Below, one piece after another: positions 40,960 to 49,459 of a stretch of DNA of 64,000 nt. Position numbers and translations under genes: made by a program. Every line of letters starts with the position of its first letter. Position 1 is the stretch's first letter. A model generated the notes under the pieces. The model worked only from the letters and a program-made list of their open reading frames with translations. It was not told the DNA's origin and searched no databases. Source of the stretch: Bacillus methanolicus MGA3 (GTDB lineage Bacteria > Bacillota > Bacilli > Bacillales > Cytobacillaceae); contig NZ_CP007739.1 in assembly GCF_000724485.1 (NCBI RefSeq), forward strand, positions 852,843 through 916,842, read 5' to 3'.

Positions 40960-41877
40960 ATGCAGCAGATATCAAAAGAAAAGTTTCAAATTGTTGGACC
41001 AAAAACATCAGACGCAGAAAAAATCTCAAAACCTAGTCTTTCTTTCTGGAAAGACGTGTCTATCCGTTTTAGAAAAAACAAACTTGCCATGTTTGGTGTT
41101 GTACTTTTGATATTACTTATTATCATGGCGATCTTTGGACCATACATGACAAAATTTGATTATGCAACAAACGATCTAACAAATACCAATAAGCCGCCTT
41201 CATCTGAGCATTGGTTTGGTACAGATGATCTCGGCCGTGACATTTTTGCTCGGACATGGCAAGGTGCGCGAATTTCCATTTTTATCGGAGTGGTAGCGGC
41301 ACTTGTTGACTTTTTTATCGGTGTTCTCTGGGGAGGTATTTCCGGTTATAAAGGCGGACGCACTGATGAAATTATGATGCGTATTGCCGATATCTTGTAC
41401 GGTGTTCCTTACTTGCTCTTAGTTATTATATTAATGGTTGTGTTAGGACAAGGTTTAGGAACAATGATACTTGCCATGACGATAACTGGCTGGATTAATA
41501 TGGCACGGATCGTACGCGGACAAGTATTGTCATTAAAAAACCAGGAATATGTACTTGCAGCCAAAACGTTAGGAGCAAGCACATCGCGCATTATGATTCG
41601 CCACTTAATTCCGAATACAATGGGTCAAATTCTTGTAACAATGACATTGACAATTCCTTCAGCTATCTTTGTTGAATCATTCCTTAGCTTTCTAGGACTT
41701 GGTTTAACACCTCCGTTAGCCAGTTGGGGTACGATGGCGTCAGAAGGTCTTCCGGCATTAAGATACTATCCATGGCGTTTATTCTTCCCTGCAACGTTTA
41801 TTAGCTTAACAATCTTCGCATTTAACGTGATCGGGGATGGACTGCGCGATGCATTAGACCCAAGATTACGCAAATAA
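40960..41877 (+). CDS. oppC: Oligopeptide transporter permease OppC
   Basis: The 305-residue partner of OppB has an N-terminal cytoplasmic stretch, LWFGTDDLGRDIFAR-type motif (WFGTDDLGRDIFART) and the EAA loop EYVLAAKTLGASTSRIMIRHLIPNT. GLTPPLASWGTMASEG lies near the end. About six membrane segments. GGAGAG precedes the ATG, 2 bp after the oppB stop codon. Confidence 0.96.
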   Translation: MQQISKEKFQIVGPKTSDAEKISKPSLSFWKDVSIRFRKNKLAMFGVVLLILLIIMAIFGPYMTKFDYATNDLTNTNKPPSSEHWFGTDDLGRDIFARTWQGARISIFIGVVAALVDFFIGVLWGGISGYKGGRTDEIMMRIADILYGVPYLLLVIILMVVLGQGLGTMILAMTITGWINMARIVRGQVLSLKNQEYVLAAKTLGASTSRIMIRHLIPNTMGQILVTMTLTIPSAIFVESFLSFLGLGLTPPLASWGTMASEGLPALRYYPWRLFFPATFISLTIFAFNVIGDGLRDALDPRLRK

Positions 41878-41889
41878 GGGAGTGAGAAA

Positions 41890-42957
41890 ATGGAAAAAAT
41901 ACTAGAAGTTAAAAATTTAGAAGTCTCATTCCAAACTTATGGAGGAGAAGTGAAAGCTGTTCGCGGAGTCAGTTTTGACCTTCATAAGGGCGAGACTCTT
42001 GCAATCGTTGGCGAATCAGGGTCAGGAAAAAGTGTAACATCGCAAACGATTATGAAATTAATTCCGATGCCACCTGGCAAAATTACAGGCGGGCAAATTT
42101 TGTTTAATGGTGAAGATCTTGTTCATAAAACAGATAAACAAATGGAAAAAATTCGCGGAAAAGAAATCAGCATGATTTTCCAAGATCCTATGACATCGTT
42201 GAATCCAACAATGAAAGTCGGTCGTCAGATTATGGAAGTTCTCATCAAACATCAAAATATGCCGACTGCCCAAGCGAAAGAACGTGCAATTGAATTGCTT
42301 CGTTTAGTTGGTATTCCAATGCCGGAAAAACGCGTTAACCAATATCCGCATGAATTTTCCGGTGGAATGAGACAACGTGCGATGATTGCGATTGCACTTG
42401 CAGCAAATCCTAAGCTGTTAATTGCTGACGAACCAACAACCGCACTTGATGTTACCATTCAAGCGCAAATTTTAGAGCTCATGAAAGACCTTCAGCAAAA
42501 AATGGGCACATCGATTATATTTATTACCCATGATCTTGGTGTTGTAGCCAATATGGCTGATCGTGTAGCCGTTATGTATGCAGGCCAAATTGTCGAAATG
42601 GGTACTGTTGATGAGATTTTTTATGATCCGCGCCATCCATATACATGGGGCTTGCTTGCATCAATGCCAAGTCTTGAAAATGATGATAAGGCAGAGCTTG
42701 CTGCTATTCCGGGAACACCTCCTGATTTAACAAACCCTCCTAAAGGAGACGCTTTCGCAGCAAGGAATAAGTATGCACTGGCGATCGATTACGAAGAAGA
42801 ACCGCCATTATTCCAAATTTCAGAAACTCATTTTGCAAAAACATGGCTTCTTCATCCGGATGCACCTAAAGTTGAACCGCCTGAAGCAGTTAAGAAGCGT
42901 ATGCGCAAGATATCCTCCGCTTTTGAAAAGCCGATATTAGTGAAGGAGGGTAAGTAA
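41890..42957 (+). CDS. oppD: Oligopeptide transporter ATPase OppD
   Basis: The 355-residue ATPase has Walker A GESGSGKSVTSQ, the signature HEFSGGMRQRAMIAIALA, Walker B LLIADEPTTALD and the switch His in ITHDLGVVA. The C-terminal oligo_HPY extension (GTPPDLTNPPKGDAFAARN ... ETHFAKTWLLHP) lacks the four cysteines of Fe-S forms. It pairs with OppF to drive import. Confidence 0.96.
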   Translation: MEKILEVKNLEVSFQTYGGEVKAVRGVSFDLHKGETLAIVGESGSGKSVTSQTIMKLIPMPPGKITGGQILFNGEDLVHKTDKQMEKIRGKEISMIFQDPMTSLNPTMKVGRQIMEVLIKHQNMPTAQAKERAIELLRLVGIPMPEKRVNQYPHEFSGGMRQRAMIAIALAANPKLLIADEPTTALDVTIQAQILELMKDLQQKMGTSIIFITHDLGVVANMADRVAVMYAGQIVEMGTVDEIFYDPRHPYTWGLLASMPSLENDDKAELAAIPGTPPDLTNPPKGDAFAARNKYALAIDYEEEPPLFQISETHFAKTWLLHPDAPKVEPPEAVKKRMRKISSAFEKPILVKEGK

Positions 42958-42958
42958 T

Positions 42959-43894
42959 ATGCCTGAAAAACTTCTTGAGATTAAAAATCTAAAACAATAT
43001 TTTAATGTTGGAAAACCAAATATGGTAAAAGCGGTTGATGGAGTCACCTTTGATATTTATAAAGGTGAAACTCTTGGCCTTGTTGGCGAATCAGGCTGTG
43101 GCAAGTCAACAACTGGCCGGACTATAATACGACTTTATGATGCTACAGACGGAGAAGTCCTTTTTAAAGGTGAAAATGTACACGGAAAAAAATCAAAGAA
43201 AGAATTGAAAAAATTTAACCGCAAAATGCAAATGATTTTTCAGGATCCGTATGCTTCCTTGAATCCAAGGATGACGGTTGCGGATATCATTGCTGAAGGC
43301 ATTGACATCCATGGTCTTGCAAAAAACAAACAAGAGCGGATGCAAAGAGTTTATGAATTGCTTGAAACAGTTGGTTTAAACAAAGAACATGCAAACCGCT
43401 ATCCGCATGAATTTTCGGGAGGACAAAGGCAGCGTATTGGAATTGCACGTGCTCTTGCTGTGGAACCGGAATTTATTATTGCAGATGAGCCGATTTCTGC
43501 GCTGGACGTTTCAATTCAAGCACAGGTTGTTAACTTGTTGAAAAAGCTTCAGCGTGAAAAAGGATTAACATACTTATTTATTGCCCACGATCTGTCTATG
43601 GTAAAATATATAAGTGATCGCATTGGTGTTATGTACTTTGGAAAGTTAGTGGAACTTGCACCGGCAGATGACCTTTATAAAAATCCGATGCACCCATACA
43701 CGAAGTCACTATTATCTGCGATCCCTCTTCCAGATCCGGAAACTGAAAGAACGCGCAGAAGAATACCATATGATCCAAGAGTGCATAATTATGCTGAAGG
43801 TGAACAGCTCGAAATGCGCGAAATAAGTCCGGGCCATTTTGTTTACTGCTCTGAAAAAGAATTTGCGCAATATAAAGAACAAATCAAAAAATAA
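42959..43894 (+). CDS. oppF: Oligopeptide transporter ATPase OppF
   Basis: The 311-residue ATPase has Walker A GESGCGKSTTGR, signature HEFSGGQRQRIGIARALA, Walker B FIIADEPISALDVS and switch IAHDLSMVKYISD. A short C-terminal peptide-transporter extension follows (RRRIPYDPRVHNYAEG). AAGGAGGG precedes the ATG, and the gene starts 1 bp after oppD. It ends the opp operon with a strong terminator downstream. Confidence 0.96.
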   Translation: MPEKLLEIKNLKQYFNVGKPNMVKAVDGVTFDIYKGETLGLVGESGCGKSTTGRTIIRLYDATDGEVLFKGENVHGKKSKKELKKFNRKMQMIFQDPYASLNPRMTVADIIAEGIDIHGLAKNKQERMQRVYELLETVGLNKEHANRYPHEFSGGQRQRIGIARALAVEPEFIIADEPISALDVSIQAQVVNLLKKLQREKGLTYLFIAHDLSMVKYISDRIGVMYFGKLVELAPADDLYKNPMHPYTKSLLSAIPLPDPETERTRRRIPYDPRVHNYAEGEQLEMREISPGHFVYCSEKEFAQYKEQIKK

Positions 43895-43910
43895 AGAAAT
43901 AGGTAATAAG

Positions 43911-43942
43911 AAACGATCTCATATTTGAGATCGTTTCCTTTT
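43911..43942 (+). terminator. Terminator of the opp operon
   Basis: AAACGATCTCA pairs with TGAGATCGTTT, followed by CCTTTT. Confidence 0.9.
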
Positions 43943-44168
43943 GCATAAATTTCTTGGCAGGTTTAGCTAAATCCTTTCAAACAGCAGATAAAACGACCCC
44001 AAATCATTATGATCTTTTTGAAATAGAAATACACTATACTCTTTTATACGTTAATGTATTTACGTTTGCATTAATCATACAACAATTTGATAAAAAATAC
44101 TATTATAAATTTTCACTCTTTTTATTTTAGATGAATACGAGTTGTATTAATAACAACAAACAAAAAAT

Positions 44169-44261
44169 GGCTGACCCATAAGTGCCAGGCTCCCGTATGC
44201 AGTTACTAAACATGTCAATATTTAGCAACTAGGGGTTGCTGGCATCTGGTTTGAGTCAGCC
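44169..44261. repeat. Nested palindromic repeat (different from the 120-bp element)
   Basis: GGCTGAC (44169) pairs with GTCAGCC (44255-44261), inside it GCCAG (44184-44188) with CTGGC (44239-44243), and at the tip GTTACTAAA (44202-44210) with TTTAGCAAC (44221-44229). The result is a three-tier cruciform in the 413-bp gap after oppF, which otherwise holds no gene. The outer part resembles intergenic repeats I recall from other Bacillus genomes. Confidence 0.8.
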
Positions 44262-44307
44262 CTGTTTATGCACCTTCTTAGTTGTTAATGGTTTTGAACT
44301 ACTTAAA

Positions 44308-44493
44308 TTAGCCTTTTTTTCCTCCAACGGTTTTCCAACCGTTTTGTACTCTTAAAGACTGATCTACAAATTCGGACTTACGTTTGACGCCAAAAAGTTT
44401 TTCACCGATTCCATTTGTGAATACGCCCATTATTGCCGTAATCCCGATGACAAGTAAAGCGAACATTGTAAAATCTGTTAGGAATCCAACCAT
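44308..44493 (-). CDS. Small single-pass membrane protein
   Basis: A 61-residue protein with one membrane segment near the N-terminus (LTDFTMFALLVIGITAIMGVF) and a basic tail (QNGWKTVGGKKG). ATGGAGGT precedes the ATG by 6 nt. It is not part of the opp or spx units and I do not recognise a family. The GKR/KK-rich end suggests the C-terminus is cytoplasmic. Confidence 0.7.
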   Translation of the reverse strand: MVGFLTDFTMFALLVIGITAIMGVFTNGIGEKLFGVKRKSEFVDQSLRVQNGWKTVGGKKG

Positions 44494-45049
44494 TATAAAC
44501 CTCCATTTTCATTATCGCAATTTAGGTTGTTTGGAATAAAGAAAATTTTTGTTACTAATATTTTAATAGAAATTTGGATGCATTAAAAGAGTGGGATCTG
44601 CATGAAATTCTAATAATACCCAGTATTGGAAATTTGAAACCTAATTTTCATTTTCAAGAACTAATTGAGAAATAAGTTTAGAATTAAAATATCTGGGTAG
44701 TAAATGATTAAGCCTGTTTTTATTTTAATTCTCCAGAAATGTACAAAATTTTTTTTAATTGGACGAATAATAATAAAAAAAGTAAATATAAGCAGTAAAT
44801 ATGAAACTTTTTAATGAGTTTTTCGTCTTATAGTATGGTTTACATAAAAATAAAAAAACCCTGCATAAGACTTATATCATTTTTATAAAAAAAGATACAA
44901 ATCGTACAGCCTGTGGTGTATAATAAACGATATAAATTACTTCATTAAAGTAATTTTAATTTTTAATCAGTTTTAATTAACTTCCAGTATTTTGCTTTAA
45001 CCTAGATTGTTTAGTATATATATTATTTTAAAGGGAGTGTGATTTGGAG
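44494..45049. other. Gene-free AT-rich region upstream of spx
   Basis: No coding frame is seen in 556 bp. It must contain the spx promoters; TATAAT at about 44919 has only a poor -35 (TACAAA). In B. subtilis, spx upstream regions are read by several sigma factors and repressors (PerR, YodB), which I could not confirm here. Confidence 0.5.
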
Positions 45050-45445
45050 ATGGTCACATTATACACTTCACCAAGTTGTACATCATGCAGAAAAGCCAAA
45101 CAATGGCTTGAAGAACACGATATACCTTATAGAGAAAGAAATATTTTCGCTGAACCTTTATCAATCGAAGAAATTAAAGAAATCCTTCGAATGACTGAAG
45201 ATGGAACAGATGAAATAATTTCGACTAGGTCAAAGACGTTCCAAAAACTTGATGTTAATTTAGATACAATGCCATTACAGGAATTGTTTGAGCTGATAAA
45301 GAATAACCCAGGCTTGTTAAGACGCCCGATCATTATGGATGAAAAACGCTTGCAAGTGGGCTACAATGAGGATGAAATCCGCAGATTTCTTCCACGAAAG
45401 GTACGCACTTACCAGCTTCGTGAAGCACAGCGCCTTGTAAATTAA
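45050..45445 (+). CDS. spx: Disulfide-stress regulator Spx
   Basis: The 131-residue ArsC-like protein has the redox switch CTSC (Cys10 and Cys13), the RNA-polymerase alpha-CTD contact region near RSKTFQKL, and the conserved tail [21 protein letters not shown]. Oxidised Spx alters transcription toward thiol-protective genes; its level is set by ClpXP with the adaptor SpxH, also in this window (51865). AAGGGAGTG precedes the ATG at 45050; a TTG six bases upstream is less well placed. Near-identity with B. subtilis Spx makes the call firm. Confidence 0.97.
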   Translation: MVTLYTSPSCTSCRKAKQWLEEHDIPYRERNIFAEPLSIEEIKEILRMTEDGTDEIISTRSKTFQKLDVNLDTMPLQELFELIKNNPGLLRRPIIMDEKRLQVGYNEDEIRRFLPRKVRTYQLREAQRLVN

Positions 45446-45453
45446 TAGATAAG

Positions 45454-45489
45454 CCTTCATTTTCAATTTCATGAAAATGAAGGTTTTTT
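45454..45489 (+). terminator. Terminator after spx
   Basis: CCTTCATTTTC pairs with GAAAATGAAGG, followed by six T. Confidence 0.93.
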
Positions 45490-45735
45490 ATTTATACAGA
45501 TTATTATTGAATACAGCATATATTTTTGGTAATATATAATAATATATTTTCATCTGCAATAGTTAAATGACTAATTTTATTTATACAACTACATTTTGTT
45601 TCCCTTATTGCACTTTTTATCATAAAATAGGAGTACAAGGTACTATTTTTCTAGTGCTAACTATTTCTAAAGTGATTAGCTTTTGGGATTAGGATTATAA
45701 AGAAAAGAACAACATGTCTGTATGGGGGTATTTAG

Positions 45736-45762
45736 TCCCTTCAATCTATTTATCGGAAGGGA
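45736..45762 (+). promoter_or_regulatory. Hairpin covering the mecA ribosome site
   Basis: TCCCTTC (45736-45742) can pair with GAAGGGA (45756-45762), which is the mecA ribosome binding site, over a 13-nt loop. This could limit translation of mecA. The 327-bp gap before it holds no gene. Confidence 0.45.
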
Positions 45763-45772
45763 GAGTTTTTAA

Positions 45773-46441
45773 ATGGAAATTGAACGAATAAATGAGAATA
45801 CAGTTAAGTTTTATATCTCTTATGTTGATATAGAAGAAAGAGGCTTTGATCGAGAAGAGATTTGGTATAATCGAGAGCGGAGCGAGGAACTTTTTTGGGA
45901 AATGATGGAGGAAATTCATCAGGAAGAAGATTTCGCAGTGGAAGGCCCGCTTTGGATTCAAGTTCAAGCGCTTGAAAAAGGACTTGAAATCCTTGTCACG
46001 AAAGCTCAGCTATCGAAAGACGGACAAAAATTTGAATTACCGATACCTGATGAAAAATTTAGGGATCAGCCTGTTGATGAGCGAATTGAAGATCTCCTTG
46101 ATCAACATTTTCATCCAAAGATTGAAGAAGTTAACGATGGAATAGACGATGGCAACCTTGATTTTCTGCTTACGTTTACTGATTTTGAGGACTTAATTTC
46201 TCTCTCTCGTAATACCGAACTTGATTCTTTGGAAACAAAACTCTTTTCATTCGAAGGGAAATATTATTTATATATTGAATTTCCTGAAGAAGAGTATGAA
46301 GAAGATGAGATAGATAATGTTCTAAGTTTTCTTTTGGAATTTGGAACAGAGGCATATACAACAATTCACCGTGTTGAAGAGTATGGAAAACAGATTATCA
46401 CTCATGATGTATTCCGTACAATCAGACAATATTTTACTTAA
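45773..46441 (+). CDS. mecA: ClpC adaptor protein MecA
   Basis: The 222-residue protein has an N-terminal substrate-binding domain (MEIERINENTVKFYISYVDIEERGFDREEIWYNRERSEELFWEMM), an acidic linker and a C-terminal ClpC-activating domain (FSFEGKYYLYIEF ... AYTTIHRVEEYGKQII). It assembles ClpC hexamers and delivers ComK for degradation, thereby restraining competence. GAAGGGAG precedes the ATG, in a hairpin described separately. Terminated by a strong hairpin. Confidence 0.96.
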   Translation: MEIERINENTVKFYISYVDIEERGFDREEIWYNRERSEELFWEMMEEIHQEEDFAVEGPLWIQVQALEKGLEILVTKAQLSKDGQKFELPIPDEKFRDQPVDERIEDLLDQHFHPKIEEVNDGIDDGNLDFLLTFTDFEDLISLSRNTELDSLETKLFSFEGKYYLYIEFPEEEYEEDEIDNVLSFLLEFGTEAYTTIHRVEEYGKQIITHDVFRTIRQYFT

Positions 46442-46447
46442 AATTTT

Positions 46448-46478
46448 ACCGATTTCGGCAATGAAATCGGTATTTTTT
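46448..46478 (+). terminator. Terminator after mecA
   Basis: ACCGATTTC pairs with GAAATCGGT, followed by A then six T. Confidence 0.9.
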
Positions 46479-46522
46479 CATGAATATTTTGATTTATTTT
46501 TGCAGAAAAATGGCGGTGAGTA

Positions 46523-48037
46523 ATGTTGAAAAATACGGTAAGAATCATAATATATTTCATTATTTTAAGCGGTGTATATTATTTCTTCCAAGAAAAAATT
46601 TCTGGGGGACTATTAGGTTACTTAAGTATATTGATTACTCTCTCTGTCATTTTTATCGGATTTGTTATTTTCCTGGAAAACCGCCATCCAACCCAAACGC
46701 TTACATGGCTGGTTGTACTTGGCAGTTTTCCTTTAGTCGGATTTATATTTTATTTACTATTTGGGCAGAACTATCGCAAAGAAAGAATGTTCCGCAAAAA
46801 ATATTTTCTTGATAAACAGGCCTTTCTTCAAATTGAAGGGGAAACAGACCCGAAAAGCGAAGAAAAGATTAAACAAATGGGTGATCACCAGAAAAGGCTC
46901 TTTCGGTTGGCGCAAAAACTTGGAAATAGTCCTATTTCATTTGCAACTGCAACAAAAGTATTAACGAACGGGCATGAAACTTTTGACCATATTCTAAAAG
47001 CGCTCGATCAGGCGACACATCATATTCATCTTGAATATTATATTGTCCGTCATGATGATATTGGTCAGAAAATTAAGAATATCCTGATACGTAAAGCAAA
47101 AGAAGGAGTTAAGGTCCGATTTTTATATGACGCTGTAGGATCGTGGCAGCTTTCGAAAAAATACATAAAAGAATTAAGAAACGCCGGTGTTGAAATGGTT
47201 GCATTCGGACCTGTTAAGCTTCCATTTTTAAATAGTAAATTTAATTTCCGAAACCACCGGAAGATCATTGTCATTGACGGTACGATCGGTTTTGTAGGTG
47301 GATTGAATATCGGAGACGAATACTTAGGGCGTGATGAGAATTTTGGTTTTTGGCGCGATACACATTTAATGGTCGAGGGTGAAGCTGTCAGGTCACTGCA
47401 GCTAATTTTCTTGCAGGATTGGTACTATATGACCAATCACAGCTTTTTGACTGCTGAGTATTTGTCGCCTCAACTGAAGGAAAATATTCATGGGGGTGTT
47501 CAGCTGATTGCCGGGGGACCGGATAATGAATGGAGTGTTTTGAAAAATATTTTCTTTTCAATGATTACATCAGCTAAAGAATCTGTATGGATTGCTTCAC
47601 CATATTTTATCCCGGATGAAGATATTTTCTCTGCTATTAAAATTACAGCCTTAAGCGGCCTTGATGTTCGATTGCTTGTTCCGAAAAAGCCAGATAAACG
47701 AATTGTATTTCATGCGTCGCGTTCTTATTTTCCTGAGCTTCTTGAAGCTGGAGTAAAAATTTATCAATATGAAAAAGGATTTATGCACAGTAAAATTATT
47801 ATTGTCGACCATGAGCTTGCTTCAATTGGAACGTCTAATATGGACATGCGCAGTTTTCATTTGAATTTTGAAGTAAATGCATTTTTGTATAGGACTCGAA
47901 GCACTCAAGCATTGGTGAGGGAGTACTTAAATGATTTAGAACACTCGACGCAGATTGACCCAGAAACATTTAATAAACGCCATATAGGATATCGCCTCTT
48001 AGAATCGACATCAAGGCTTTTGTCGCCTTTACTTTAA
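46523..48037 (+). CDS. cls: Cardiolipin synthase Cls
   Basis: The 504-residue membrane enzyme has two N-terminal membrane segments (IIIYFIILSGVYYFF and ILITLSVIFIGFVIFL) and two phospholipase-D HKD motifs: FRNHRKIIVIDGTIGFVGGLN and FMHSKIIIVDHELASIGTSNMD. It joins two phosphatidylglycerols to make cardiolipin. In B. subtilis clsA lies elsewhere; here it lies between mecA and coiA. GGTGAG precedes the ATG. It is followed by a GGGTCAGACCC-type terminator related to the 120-bp repeat. Confidence 0.95.
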   Translation: MLKNTVRIIIYFIILSGVYYFFQEKISGGLLGYLSILITLSVIFIGFVIFLENRHPTQTLTWLVVLGSFPLVGFIFYLLFGQNYRKERMFRKKYFLDKQAFLQIEGETDPKSEEKIKQMGDHQKRLFRLAQKLGNSPISFATATKVLTNGHETFDHILKALDQATHHIHLEYYIVRHDDIGQKIKNILIRKAKEGVKVRFLYDAVGSWQLSKKYIKELRNAGVEMVAFGPVKLPFLNSKFNFRNHRKIIVIDGTIGFVGGLNIGDEYLGRDENFGFWRDTHLMVEGEAVRSLQLIFLQDWYYMTNHSFLTAEYLSPQLKENIHGGVQLIAGGPDNEWSVLKNIFFSMITSAKESVWIASPYFIPDEDIFSAIKITALSGLDVRLLVPKKPDKRIVFHASRSYFPELLEAGVKIYQYEKGFMHSKIIIVDHELASIGTSNMDMRSFHLNFEVNAFLYRTRSTQALVREYLNDLEHSTQIDPETFNKRHIGYRLLESTSRLLSPLL

Positions 48038-48059
48038 AGAAAGGGCTGGCTCAAGTGCA

Positions 48060-48082
48060 AAGGGTCAGACCCTTCTTTTTTT
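48060..48082 (+). terminator. Terminator after cls, similar to one arm of the 120-bp repeat
   Basis: AAGGGT, loop CAG, ACCCTT, then CTTTTTTT. With the preceding GGCTGGCTCAAG (48045-48056) it resembles the left arm (GGCTGTCTCAAAAGCC, GGGTCAGACCC) of the palindromic element. Confidence 0.8.
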
Positions 48083-48108
48083 GAAGGATTTTCTAAATAA
48101 ATAGCGAA

Positions 48109-48134
48109 CTCCTTCATATGAAAGGAGGTTTTTT
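48109..48134 (+). promoter_or_regulatory. Terminator-like hairpin containing the coiA ribosome site
   Basis: CTCCTT (48109-48114) pairs with AAGGAG (48122-48127), the ribosome binding site of coiA. Six T follow directly (48129-48134) and then the TTG start. The same structure could stop transcription or hide the site. Confidence 0.6.
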
Positions 48135-48136
48135 AA

Positions 48137-49333
48137 TTGCTTACAGCAAGGAGAAAAAACGGCGAGTTATTTTCTTTGGGAGATTTCCAGAATCGAGAAT
48201 TGCTCCGCAAGCATTATAAAAAGGAGGAATTTTATTGCCCGGTATGCCGCCAAAAGGTAATTTTAAAAATTGGGTCCAAAAAGATCGCTCATTTTGCACA
48301 TCAAAAGGAACAGTCCTGCAGTTGGGATCATTATGAACGAGAATCCGATTACCACTTAGCAGGCAAGCTGAAGTTATATGAGTGGTTAAAAAAGGAAGGG
48401 GCAAAACCAGCTCTTGAGCCATTTCTGCCTGAAATAAGGCAAAGACCTGATATTTTGTTTCTTCATGACAATAAAAAATACGTGATTGAATTTCAATGTT
48501 CGGTTATTCCGGAGGAAATTATCAGAAAACGAACGGAAAGCTACATTGTTAATGGCTTCATTCCTATATGGATAATAGGAGAAAATCAACTAAATCGCAA
48601 AGGCAAAAATTCTGCCTCTATCTCAAGCTTTCATTATCTTTTCTTACGAAAAATGGGTCGTACTACGTTCATTCCGTTTTTTTGCCCCAATACTTGCCAA
48701 TTCATATTTCTTCACTCAATTATTCCACTATCCATAAGGAATGCGATCGTATCAATGTCTTTAACTCCTCTCGCATCTTCCTCTCTAAATGACCTTATTT
48801 ATCCAAGATTGAAAAACAATTTTTCATGTATTGATTGGAGAAAAGGAATCGAAAATTTTAAGCGGCAGCTCGTCAGGGGATCGAGAGCTTACTCTAATCC
48901 GTTTCTTAAAGAGATCTATAAGCATTATTTAAATATCTCACTTTTTCCTCCGTGTATCGGACTTCCTGTCTTTCATAGTCCTTATATCGAAACTTCTCCA
49001 ATCATTTGGCAAGGCTATATTTGGATTGATATTTTTAAAAACTGCCGATCCGGTGATATGATCACGTTTGATCAAGTTTATTCATCTTTTGTCTCCAGGG
49101 TAAAAAGAAAGCACATAAAAGTTCGTGATTTTCCATTAATTGAAAAGGGACATCCTTCTTTTGCTGTTTGGGAGTATTTATCTTTGCTTTCAAAAACAGG
49201 AGTATTAACAAAAACAAGTCAAAAATCATACCGTGTTTCCACAATGTCCATGCCTGAAAATTCATTTCAAAAAACAAATCTGGAGGAAAGCTTTTATCAA
49301 CAATATAGCAAAATCATTGAACAAAACCTTTGA
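48137..49333 (+). CDS. coiA: Competence protein CoiA, nuclease-like
   Basis: The 398-residue protein starts at TTG eight bases after AAAGGAGG. A zinc-finger-like segment (FYCPVCRQKVILKIG, AHFAHQKEQSCSW) is followed by a PD-(D/E)XK nuclease-type core (QRPDILFLHDNKKYVIEFQCSVIPEEIIRKRT). CoiA is needed late in transformation and is switched on by ComK in B. subtilis. No clear K-box seen. The C-terminal ~170 residues are poorly conserved. Placed between cls and pepF. Confidence 0.9.
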   Translation: MLTARRKNGELFSLGDFQNRELLRKHYKKEEFYCPVCRQKVILKIGSKKIAHFAHQKEQSCSWDHYERESDYHLAGKLKLYEWLKKEGAKPALEPFLPEIRQRPDILFLHDNKKYVIEFQCSVIPEEIIRKRTESYIVNGFIPIWIIGENQLNRKGKNSASISSFHYLFLRKMGRTTFIPFFCPNTCQFIFLHSIIPLSIRNAIVSMSLTPLASSSLNDLIYPRLKNNFSCIDWRKGIENFKRQLVRGSRAYSNPFLKEIYKHYLNISLFPPCIGLPVFHSPYIETSPIIWQGYIWIDIFKNCRSGDMITFDQVYSSFVSRVKRKHIKVRDFPLIEKGHPSFAVWEYLSLLSKTGVLTKTSQKSYRVSTMSMPENSFQKTNLEESFYQQYSKIIEQNL

Positions 49334-49459
49334 TTTTTGTATGTTTGGGACTATAGAACATACAATAGGGAGTGGATAAATCACTCATTATTTAGGAAGG
49401 ATTTTTCAGGCGAAGGTTGAATTTATTTCATTATTCGAAAAGTTGAACGGAGGATGGTT

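Noticed and set aside
46480-46964. Plus-strand frames of 110 and 67 codons at the start of cls
   Set aside because: They overlap cls in other frames and have no ribosome site.
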